Source of the DNA: Micromonospora luteifusca
GTDB lineage: Bacteria > Actinomycetota > Actinomycetes > Mycobacteriales > Micromonosporaceae
Direction of reading: 5' to 3'
DNA length: 64,000 nucleotides
Assembly (NCBI RefSeq): GCF_016907275.1
Contig: NZ_JAFBBP010000001.1
Span: forward strand, 6,810,001 to 6,874,000
The notes below the pieces were generated by a model, which ran no database searches, had not been told where the DNA came from, and saw nothing but the letters and a program-made list of their open reading frames with translations. Shown here one piece after another: positions 37,530 to 46,302 of the stretch. Within the stretch, counting starts at the first letter, position 1, and each line of letters starts with the position of its first letter. The position numbers and the translations under genes are program-made.

Positions 37530-38393
37530 TCAGGTCGGCGGGCGGCCGGGCCGGCTGCCGTCGATGCTGAGGGTGGCCAGCAGCCCGGGGTGGTCGGTCG
37601 CCCCGCGCATGACCAGGGATTTGCGGCAACAAAGCCGGATGTCGAATGTCGCGATGATGTGTTGCAGCGCGCCGTCGTCGATGCGCTGATGGTCTGGCGG
37701 GGTGCAGGACCGCACGTCGGGGTAGCCGCCGTCGCGGAGGTTGAGGTCGCCGCTCAGCACGGTGGGTGCGTACCCGCCGTGCCTGCGGATCGTCGGCAGG
37801 ATTGTGTTGAGGAGGTGGCCGCACTGGGCGAGCGCGACGCGGTAACTGGTTGCGGCCAGGTGCGTGGTGCAGGCGAGCAGAACGCTGTCGACGTTGACGC
37901 AGAGCCAGGGTCGTTCCTCGGGGTCCGCGAGGTCCTGCGTCGGGTGGATCCCGCGGTACACGGCGTGCGGGGTGTCCGGCGTCTGCACGTGCGTCAGCAG
38001 CCCGACACCGTACGGTTGGCCGTTGCGGCACCGTGTGTCGCCGCCGCTTGGGCGGTCACGGGCAGCCTGGAACGCGGACACGGCGGTCCGGCCGGAGTGG
38101 ACGGTGGCGAAGACGCGCTCCAGGGCTGTCACGTCGTCCTGACAGATCTCGTTGAGGGTGACCAGATCCGGAGCCTCTGCGCTGATCACCTCTGCGGCCC
38201 TGGCCAACGATTGGCCGGTGTAGCAACTGGCGCGGCCGCTGTTGCAGAGGTTCATCTGGAGCGCCCGCAGGATCGTGGGTTCGACGGTGTCCGCCGAGCT
38301 GGTCGGCGACGGGCCGGCGGGTAGGCAGGCCGCGGCGATCAGGTAGCAGACGGCCAGGGCGCGACGCAGGAATCGGTGGGAACGGTCGGCCAC
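37530..38393 (-). CDS. Secreted endonuclease/exonuclease/phosphatase (EEP) family protein
   Basis: 287 aa with an N-terminal signal (RRALAVCYLIAAACLPAG). EEP-fold catalytic motifs are QMNLCNSG, TLNEICQDD, LSGDLNLRDGG and TDHPGLLATL, giving the Asn, Glu, Asp-Asn and Asp-His set. Members include nucleases, sphingomyelinases and phosphoinositide phosphatases, so substrate is open. Nine or more cysteines suggest disulfides after export. GTG 38393 is preceded by CGGGAG. Confidence 0.85.
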   Translation of the reverse strand: MADRSHRFLRRALAVCYLIAAACLPAGPSPTSSADTVEPTILRALQMNLCNSGRASCYTGQSLARAAEVISAEAPDLVTLNEICQDDVTALERVFATVHSGRTAVSAFQAARDRPSGGDTRCRNGQPYGVGLLTHVQTPDTPHAVYRGIHPTQDLADPEERPWLCVNVDSVLLACTTHLAATSYRVALAQCGHLLNTILPTIRRHGGYAPTVLSGDLNLRDGGYPDVRSCTPPDHQRIDDGALQHIIATFDIRLCCRKSLVMRGATDHPGLLATLSIDGSRPGRPPT

Positions 38394-38508
38394 ACGGGCT
38401 CCCGGTGCAGAAGGCGACAGTCTTCGCCGAGGTGCCGGTGATCGTACGACCGGACCGCGCGCGGGCTACCGAGGGGGCACGCGGGGTGCGCGTACCCCCT
38501 CGGGTCGC

Positions 38509-39447
38509 TCAGTGGGTGCGGACCGCGACGGCCGTGTACGGCGTGGTCGGGGTCGGTGGCGTGGTGAAGCGGGCGTTGGGCAGGTAGAGCCGGCCGAGCG
38601 CCTTGGCGACGGTCGTGGGGACGTCGAAGTTTCCGTCGGTGATGGTGCCGGTGAGCGTTCCGGCGGTGCCGGCGTGGTTGAGCGTGACCACCGCGATCTG
38701 GTTGAGGCGGTTCTGCACGACGTAGAGGGTGCGGCCGAGCAGCAGCAGCCCGTCACCGTTGGTGAAGGTGTGGCCGGGCACGTCCACGACGGTGCTCACG
38801 CCGGTCGCCGGGTCGACCCGGTACAGCGTGCCGGTGGTCGACTGGACGACGATCAACGCCTTGCCGTCCGGTGTGGTCGTGATGCCGTTGAGGTTCACGC
38901 CGGTGCCGACCTGCTCGTACGCGCCGGTCAGCGCGATGGTGGTGAAGCCGTCGGCGGGCGGCAGCGCGCCACCGCGGCCGAGCGGCAGCCGGTAGAGCAC
39001 CGGGCGGTTGGAGTCGGTGAAGTACGCGGCGTGGCGGGTCAGGACGACGTCGTTGACGAACGTCGGGGCGGTGGCGAACTGGTAGCGGGCCAGCACGTCG
39101 CCGGTGCGGGTGTCGAGCACGCGGGCGTCTCCGCCCGTGCCGCCGGAGACGAACAGCCGCCCGCGCGGGTCGACCTTGAGGCCGAGCGACGGGGTGCCGG
39201 TGGGCGCGCCGATCGTCGTGCCCCGGCCGGTGATCAGGTCGACGCGCTGGATGGCGCCCGTCGCGCGGGAGCCGAAGTAGGCGTACCGGCCTGCGGTGGC
39301 GATGCCTTCGGGCTGGAATCCGTCGGGTAGGGCGAGGACAGCGGGTGGCCGGACTCCGGGATGCGCCTGCGCGGGCGTGACGGCGACCGAGGTCAGGAGG
39401 GCGGCGGTCAGGGCGCCGCCGAGCGCGGCCCTGAGGGGTCGGTTCAC
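38509..39447 (-). CDS. Secreted beta-propeller (SMP-30/YncE-like) protein
   Basis: 312 aa with a Sec signal ending near PAQA-HPG. The mature part is a series of about six repeats with patterns such as DGFQPEGIATAGRYAYFGS, DTRTGDVLARYQF, LYRVDPATGVSTVVDVPG and GLLLLGRTLYVVQNR, typical of six-bladed propellers (gluconolactonase/strictosidine-synthase-like). No catalytic call is possible. GTG 39447 follows GGAAGGAG; the longer reading frame start is rejected. Faces the same way as the GH127 gene behind a strong terminator. Confidence 0.82.
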   Translation of the reverse strand: MNRPLRAALGGALTAALLTSVAVTPAQAHPGVRPPAVLALPDGFQPEGIATAGRYAYFGSRATGAIQRVDLITGRGTTIGAPTGTPSLGLKVDPRGRLFVSGGTGGDARVLDTRTGDVLARYQFATAPTFVNDVVLTRHAAYFTDSNRPVLYRLPLGRGGALPPADGFTTIALTGAYEQVGTGVNLNGITTTPDGKALIVVQSTTGTLYRVDPATGVSTVVDVPGHTFTNGDGLLLLGRTLYVVQNRLNQIAVVTLNHAGTAGTLTGTITDGNFDVPTTVAKALGRLYLPNARFTTPPTPTTPYTAVAVRTH

Positions 39448-39552
39448 TGTGCTCCTTCCGGGCGGCGAGGCGGCACGAGCCGACACATCCGCCACGATCA
39501 CTGGGGCCAGGACCTTCCCCACTCTACGACCGGCGCGAGCTGCCCGCCCGGT

Positions 39553-39590
39553 GTCACCGGCGGCGGTCTTCTCCGACCGCCGCCGGTGAC
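39553..39590 (-). terminator. Perfect 16-bp hairpin after the GH127 gene
   Basis: GTCACCGGCGGCGGTC pairs perfectly with its complement around a 6-nt loop, 35 bp beyond the GH127 stop. Confidence 0.75.
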
Positions 39591-39624
39591 TCGTCGAGTA
39601 TGGACAGTCGATCCGGCCGGGACG

Positions 39625-41955
39625 TCAGGCGTTGCGCACCAGCCGCCACCGGTTGTCCGCGCTGCCGTTGTCGGAGTCCTGTACGGCCTGCGCACCCCAG
39701 GCGGTCGACCCGTTCAGGATCCCCAGCAGCTTGTTGCCGTTGACGTTGCGGATCTTGTAGGTCCCGTCGCCGTTGTCCACGAGGATCCACCGGTGGTCGG
39801 CGGTGCCGTTGTCCGACCATTGCAGCACCCGGGCGTTGTCGGCGGTGGACATGTTCTCCACGCCCAGCACCTTGCCGCTGTTGACGTTACGGAACCGGAC
39901 CGCGTTGCCGTCGGTGACGACCACCCAGTTGTGGTCCGCGGTGCCGCTGTCGCTCCACTGCACGGCCAGACCACCGTCGGCGGTGGACATGTTCTGGATG
40001 CCGAGGACCAGCCCGGTGCCGACGTTGACCAGCCGGTGACTGCCGCCGGTGCTGCCGCCGCTGGTGCTCCAGTACACGGTGTAGTTGTAGCCGTGGGCGT
40101 CCTGGAACGGCGCGAGGGGCACCGTGGAGCCGTTCGCGCTGGCGGTGAACGCGAGCGAGGTGGTGCTGGTGCGGGTGATCGAGGAGGCGGTGAGTGCCGG
40201 CAGGGTGCTGAGGGCGGTGTTGCCGTAGTTGCCGGCCAGCACCGACGGGCCGTACGTGACCGCGGCGACGTTGGCGTTGTCGTTGGCGGCCCGCATGACG
40301 ACCTGCATCGGCAGGCGCACGCTGATGGTGTCGCCGGCGGCCCAGGTGCGGGTGACCGTGGCGTAGCTGCCCGGTGTGGTGGCGACGTTCTGCACCGTGC
40401 CGTTGACGGCGATCGTGGCGCCGTTGGTCCAGGACGGGATTCGTACCCGGATGCTCCACGAGCCGCTCATCGACCCGGACAGGGTCAGGGTGCTGGTGTC
40501 ACTGACCGGGTAGCTGGTGCTCTGGGTGACCGTGATGCCGCGTTGCGACCAGGTCAGCACCGACGGCGTGAACAGGTTCACGGTCAGCGTCGTGCCGTTG
40601 TAGAAGTAGATGGAGTCCATCAACCTCGTGTTGATCTCCAGGCCGGTGCCCTGGCAGCACCAGAACGAGTTGTAGTCGGTGCTCCAGGTGCCGCCGCCCC
40701 ACGCCGGGCCCACGCCTCGACGCCCGCCCGGCCTGAGTGGCGTGAAGTACGTGATGTGGCCGTGGCTGTCCGCCGGGTTCTGGCCGCCGATCAGGTGGTT
40801 GATCGTCGCGCGCTCGTAGAAGTCGAAGTAGTCCGCCCGGTTCGGGTCGAGCAGCCACAGCTCCCGGGTCAGCTTGAGCATGTTGTACGTGTTGCACTGC
40901 TCGCAGGTGTCGTTGCTGAGGTACCCGGCGATCGCGTTGGGCGCCCGGAAGTGCTCCGCCTGACTGTTGCCGCCGATGACGTAGGAGTGCGCGCCGACGG
41001 TGATGTTCCACGCGTTGCTGGCGATGTCCCGGTAACGGGTGGTGCCGGTCGCCTTGAACTCCCGGGCGGCGCCCACCCACTTGGGCACCTGCGTGTTGGC
41101 GTGCAGACCGGAGAGTTGGTCCTGGTTGCCCGCCAGGGGGTTGAACACGGCGGCGTGGTCGAACCGCTGGGCGGTGGCGAGCCACCGGGCGTCGCCGGTC
41201 TGCTGGTAGATGTCGGTCAACACGTCGTTCATGCCACCGAACTCGGTGCCCAGCATGGACTGCATCTGGCTGGAGCTCAACCGGGCCGTCCGGGTGTCGA
41301 CCCAACCCGCCAACGCCAGTAGCACGGTGCGGGCCTGGGTGTTGCCGGTGTAGCGCCAGACGTCGAGCAGCCCGGCGAGGGTCTTGTGGATGCAGTAGTA
41401 GGGCACGTTGCCGTTGGACAACGTCCGTGCCTCGAGAGCGGTGAAGTCGGACTCCGGGAAACCGGAGAGGTAACCCGCGCCGAACCCGGCGGCCCCGTTG
41501 TTCGCCTGGCACTTCGCCAGCTCGGCCACCATGTAGTTCGCCTTGTCCCGGCAGGTGTTGTCGCCCAGCACCGCGTACGCGTACGCCCACGCGGTCAGGA
41601 AGTGGCCCTGCATGTGGGTCCGGAACGGGAAGTTCGGCGCGTCCCAGCCGCCGTTGGTGGCAGCACCGTTGGTGGACAGCCGGTGGTTGGCGCGGAAGTT
41701 GTAGAGCATGCGGTCGACGTCGACGAACCGCAGGTAGTTGAGCGTCCGCGTCTGGTTGTCCATCCAACGACCGGAGGTCAGCCGCACCTGGCCGAGGTCG
41801 AACGCGTACGCCGAGACGCCGATGTCCGACCGGGCCGGCGGGACCACGGCCGCGGCCGCGCTTCCGGCGGCGATGGTGGTGCCGGTCGCGGAGAGCACCA
41901 CCGTGGCTCCGGCGGCCTGAAGGAGGTGGCGACGGCTGAGGGGCGGGGGTGGCAT
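39625..41955 (-). CDS. GH127-family beta-L-arabinofuranosidase with ricin-type lectin domain, Tat-secreted
   Basis: 776 aa. The signal SRRHLLQAAGATVVLSATG has a twin arginine, so export is probably by Tat. The catalytic part (about 45-620) belongs to GH127 (formerly DUF1680): E352 and C354 in CEQCNTYN and C433-C434 in FWCCQGTG correspond to the Glu/zinc-cysteine site of HypBA1, where a cysteine is the nucleophile. A C-terminal beta-trefoil follows with repeats AVQWSD, VLQWSDNG and AVQDSDNG. It should release arabinose from arabinan or extensin-like glycans. CGGAGG precedes ATG 41955. Confidence 0.9.
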   Translation of the reverse strand: MPPPPLSRRHLLQAAGATVVLSATGTTIAAGSAAAAVVPPARSDIGVSAYAFDLGQVRLTSGRWMDNQTRTLNYLRFVDVDRMLYNFRANHRLSTNGAATNGGWDAPNFPFRTHMQGHFLTAWAYAYAVLGDNTCRDKANYMVAELAKCQANNGAAGFGAGYLSGFPESDFTALEARTLSNGNVPYYCIHKTLAGLLDVWRYTGNTQARTVLLALAGWVDTRTARLSSSQMQSMLGTEFGGMNDVLTDIYQQTGDARWLATAQRFDHAAVFNPLAGNQDQLSGLHANTQVPKWVGAAREFKATGTTRYRDIASNAWNITVGAHSYVIGGNSQAEHFRAPNAIAGYLSNDTCEQCNTYNMLKLTRELWLLDPNRADYFDFYERATINHLIGGQNPADSHGHITYFTPLRPGGRRGVGPAWGGGTWSTDYNSFWCCQGTGLEINTRLMDSIYFYNGTTLTVNLFTPSVLTWSQRGITVTQSTSYPVSDTSTLTLSGSMSGSWSIRVRIPSWTNGATIAVNGTVQNVATTPGSYATVTRTWAAGDTISVRLPMQVVMRAANDNANVAAVTYGPSVLAGNYGNTALSTLPALTASSITRTSTTSLAFTASANGSTVPLAPFQDAHGYNYTVYWSTSGGSTGGSHRLVNVGTGLVLGIQNMSTADGGLAVQWSDSGTADHNWVVVTDGNAVRFRNVNSGKVLGVENMSTADNARVLQWSDNGTADHRWILVDNGDGTYKIRNVNGNKLLGILNGSTAWGAQAVQDSDNGSADNRWRLVRNA

Positions 41956-42144
41956 GGGAACCTCCGGGGACGGTCGAGGGCTACGGGGTGATCTTGAAGA
42001 TGGCGTCCGGGCGGTCCGCCGCGACATTGGTGGCGGGCCCCTGGGTCGGCAGGTGGAGCCAGGCACGTCGGAGCGGACATCGAGGGTGGCGTACCGGCTG
42101 CGGCGGACTCCACGTACTCACTCAAGGTCATAGCGGTGTGTCGA

Positions 42145-42158
42145 TGTGATCGCTAACA
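42145..42158. promoter_or_regulatory. LacI-type operator of the GH127 gene
   Basis: TGTGATCGCTAACA matches the palindrome TGTTAGCGCTAACA found before the GH43 gene at 11 of 14 positions and overlaps the -10 box of the GH127 promoter. Confidence 0.55.
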
Positions 42159-42183
42159 TAGTTGTTCCTTAACATGCCCGCAA
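42155..42183 (-). promoter_or_regulatory. Promoter of the GH127 gene
   Basis: TTGCGG, a 17-nt spacer and TATGTT on the minus strand, about 200 bp before the start codon. The rest of the 664-bp gap between 41955 and 42620 holds no convincing gene, only operators and promoter elements. Confidence 0.5.
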
Positions 42184-42490
42184 CCCCCCGCGTCTTGTTG
42201 TTGGGCGCACCGACGGCGTCGGTCGGCGGGATCCGGCGCCGGCGCTCCCACCCCGACCCGGACGTGGTGGGGCGGGGATTCGGACGTGCTGCGGCCTCCG
42301 GGTCGCTGGGCGATGGTCACGAAGGTCGAGCGCTCGCCTCTCCGTTGACGCCCGCCACGTCGCTCAGTACGGTGCATCGTAAATCTTGGATGTCAACGTC
42401 GAGGCATTGTTGCTGCGCTGCGGTTACGACGTTCATCCCGTGCCCCGCAAAATCCCAGGTCAGGCGAGCCGGGGAGGTGTTGTTGATCTT

Positions 42491-42506
42491 CTGTTAGCGC
42501 TAACAG
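42491..42506. promoter_or_regulatory. Perfect 16-bp LacI-type operator upstream of the GH43 gene
   Basis: CTGTTAGCGCTAACAG is a perfect palindrome with the central CG step typical of LacI-family sites, 114 bp before the GTG start. Confidence 0.7.
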
Positions 42507-42619
42507 CGTGCACGTCGTGCAGCTTGGCCTGCCCGCAGTGCGGCCCACTTGAGCGCCGGCCCTGGGCAGCGGCAGCTCGTCGCGTCAGACATCGCGCACC
42601 GCACTCTCTGGGAGTAATC

Positions 42620-44467
42620 GTGAAGGTGGCAAGACGAACCACAACCCGGACCAACCGCGGATCCAGGCGCGCGGTCGCCTGGCTGGCGAGCCTGCTCTGC
42701 GTCGTCGCGCTGGTCCCGGGCACGGCCAGGGCCGACAACCCCATCGTTCAGCACATCTACACCGCTGATCCGGCTCCGTTGGTGCACAACGGTCGGGTGT
42801 ATCTCTACACCGGGCATGACGAGGACGGTTCGACGTACTTCACCATGCGGGAGTGGCGGGTGTGGTCGTCCGCGGACATGGTGAACTGGACCGATCACGG
42901 GTCACCGATGAGTTTGGCGACGTTTGCCTGGGCGGACGCGAACGCGTGGGCCGGTCAGGTCATCGCGCGTAACGGCAAGTTCTACTGGTACGTGCCGGTG
43001 CGTCAGCGTTCGAATGGGCAGATGGTCATCGGTGTCGGGGTGGCGGACAGTCCGACCGGCCCGTTCCGGGATGCGATCGGTCGGCCGTTGGTGGGCAATG
43101 GTGAGATCGATCCGACGGTCTTCGTCGATGACGATGGGCAGGCGTACCTGTACTGGGGTAATCCCGGCCTGTGGTACGTGAGGTTGAACGCGGACATGAT
43201 CTCGTTCTCGGGGAGTGCGGCGCGGATTCCGTTAACCACGGCGGGTTTTGGTACTCGCACCGGGAACGCGAGCCGGCCGACCCTGTATGAGGAGGGGCCG
43301 TGGGTGTTCAAGCGCAACGGGTTGTATTACAACGTGTTCGCGGCGGAGTGTTGTTCGGAGTTCATCGCGTACTCGACGGCTCCTGGCCCGACGGGTCCGT
43401 GGACGTACCGGGGGACGATCATGCCGCGGCAGGGCAGTAGTTTCACCAACCACGCGGGCGTGATCGACTTCAACGGTGGGTCGTATTTCTTCTACCACAA
43501 CGGAGCGTTGCCCGGTGGCGGTGGTTACACCCGGTCGGTCGCGGTGGAGAAGTTCACCTACAACGCCAACGGCACGCTCCCGACGATCAGCATGAGCACC
43601 ACGGGAGCGCCGCAGGTCGGCACGTTGAATCCGTACGTGCGGCAGGAGGCCGAGACGATCGCGTGGGGCTCCGGTATCGAGACGGAGGTGTCCAGCGAGG
43701 GCGGTATGAACGTCGGGTGGATCGAGAACGGCGACTACCTCAAGGTCAAGGGCGTCGCGTTCGGCGCGGGGGCGACCTCGTTCACCGCCCGGGTCGCCTC
43801 GGCGACCAGCGGCGGCCGCATCGAGGTACGCCTCGACAGCGCCAGCGGCCCGGTGGTGGGCACCTGCACCGTGGGCGGCACCGGCGGCTGGCAAACCTGG
43901 ACCACCACCACCTGCGCGGTCAGCGCGGCCACCGGCACCCACGACCTGTACCTCCGCTTCGCCGGCGGCAGCGGCACCCTACTCAACATCAACTGGTGGC
44001 AGTTCAACGGCAGCACCGGCGGTGGCGGCACCGTGCTCACCAACGGCGACGTGGAGAACGGCACGACGGGCTGGGGTGTGCACGGCAGCGGGACGCTCGC
44101 CAGGAACACCGCCACCGCGCACGGGGGCAGCGGGTCGCTGTCGATCACCGGCCGGACCGCGGCGTGGAACGGCCCCAGCCAGGACGTGACCTCGAAGCTC
44201 ACCAACGGCAGGAGCTACACGACCAGCGTCTGGGTACGGGCGCAGAGCGGCACACCGTCGGCGAAGGCGACCCTCGCACTGACCGCCAACGGCACGACGA
44301 ACTACCTGCAGTTGACCCCCGCGGCAGGAGTGAGCGCTAACGGCTGGACCCTGCTGACCGGCACGGCGACCGTGTCGTGGAGCGGCACGCTGTCCAGTGC
44401 CAGCTTCTACGTCGAGACGGCGGCAGGCACCGACGGCCTCCTCGTCGACGACGCCTCGTTCCAGTGA
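42620..44467 (+). CDS. GH43-family arabinofuranosidase/xylosidase with CBM6 and CBM4/9-like domains
   Basis: 615 aa, secreted (signal ends LVPGTARA-DN). The five-bladed GH43 propeller has catalytic acids at D50 (TADPAPLVHNG), D164 (EIDPTVFVDDDG) and E225 (YEEGPWVFKRNG). Residues about 330-460 are a CBM6 (VRQEAETIAWGSG ... GWIENGDYLKVKG) and about 470-615 a CBM4/9-like module (TNGDVENGTTGWGVHGSG). It should act on arabinoxylan side chains or xylo-oligosaccharides. GGGAG precedes GTG 42620. Codon use in the propeller (about 42775-43640) is less GC3-rich than in the CBMs. Confidence 0.92.
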   Translation: MKVARRTTTRTNRGSRRAVAWLASLLCVVALVPGTARADNPIVQHIYTADPAPLVHNGRVYLYTGHDEDGSTYFTMREWRVWSSADMVNWTDHGSPMSLATFAWADANAWAGQVIARNGKFYWYVPVRQRSNGQMVIGVGVADSPTGPFRDAIGRPLVGNGEIDPTVFVDDDGQAYLYWGNPGLWYVRLNADMISFSGSAARIPLTTAGFGTRTGNASRPTLYEEGPWVFKRNGLYYNVFAAECCSEFIAYSTAPGPTGPWTYRGTIMPRQGSSFTNHAGVIDFNGGSYFFYHNGALPGGGGYTRSVAVEKFTYNANGTLPTISMSTTGAPQVGTLNPYVRQEAETIAWGSGIETEVSSEGGMNVGWIENGDYLKVKGVAFGAGATSFTARVASATSGGRIEVRLDSASGPVVGTCTVGGTGGWQTWTTTTCAVSAATGTHDLYLRFAGGSGTLLNINWWQFNGSTGGGGTVLTNGDVENGTTGWGVHGSGTLARNTATAHGGSGSLSITGRTAAWNGPSQDVTSKLTNGRSYTTSVWVRAQSGTPSAKATLALTANGTTNYLQLTPAAGVSANGWTLLTGTATVSWSGTLSSASFYVETAAGTDGLLVDDASFQ

Positions 44468-44472
44468 TGCGC

Positions 44473-44506
44473 GGTGCCGGAGCCGTGCTCCCACGGCTCC
44501 GGCACC
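44473..44506 (+). terminator. Perfect 15-bp hairpin after the GH43 gene
   Basis: GGTGCCGGAGCCGTG pairs with its exact complement around CTCC, 6 bp after the stop. The 326-bp gap to the GH10 gene otherwise holds only that gene's promoter and operator. Confidence 0.75.
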
Positions 44507-44566
44507 CGGCGCTCTGAACTGTCGGCACGACAAGAGCGACTCGCCGTCGACGCAGCTCGTTACGTC

Positions 44567-44595
44567 TTGACGAACGGCATGTTATCGCTCACAGT
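44567..44595 (+). promoter_or_regulatory. Promoter and LacI-type operator of the GH10 xylanase gene
   Basis: TTGACG (44567-44572), 17-nt spacer and CACAGT (44590-44595). The operator TGTTATCGCTCACA (44580-44593; 12 of 14 positions like the GH43 site) lies between and over the -10. Confidence 0.5.
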
Positions 44596-44718
44596 CGATG
44601 GGTGAGGGCGGCCGCACCTGTGGCTCACCGGGCGAGCCTGCTGGTCGCACCTCGGAGCACGACGTCCGCCCAGGGCATGCCGGACGTCGTGGAACGCCTT
44701 CCATTGCTGACGCCGTGA

Positions 44719-46203
<1,485 letters not shown>

Positions 46204-46236
46204 CCGCGCGATGACCGACTGATCCGCCCCTGTCCG

Positions 46237-46272
46237 CCGGCGCCCAGGACCGCTCGTGGTCCTGGGCGTCGG
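46237..46272. terminator. 15-bp hairpin between convergent GH10 and GH81 genes
   Basis: CCGGCGCCCAGGACC pairs with GGTCCTGGGCGTCGG (one mismatch) around GCTCGT; likely works in both directions. Confidence 0.7.
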
Positions 46273-46302
46273 CCGACCCGGTGTCGCGACCGGGTGTTTC
46301 GA

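Noticed and set aside
42162..42497. A 111-codon frame in the gap between GH127 and GH43 genes
   Set aside because: It runs through promoter and operator elements, and its sequence does not look like a folded protein.
44331..44344. TGAGCGCTAACG within the end of the GH43 gene, like the operator core
   Set aside because: It lies in coding sequence far from a promoter and is only half palindromic.
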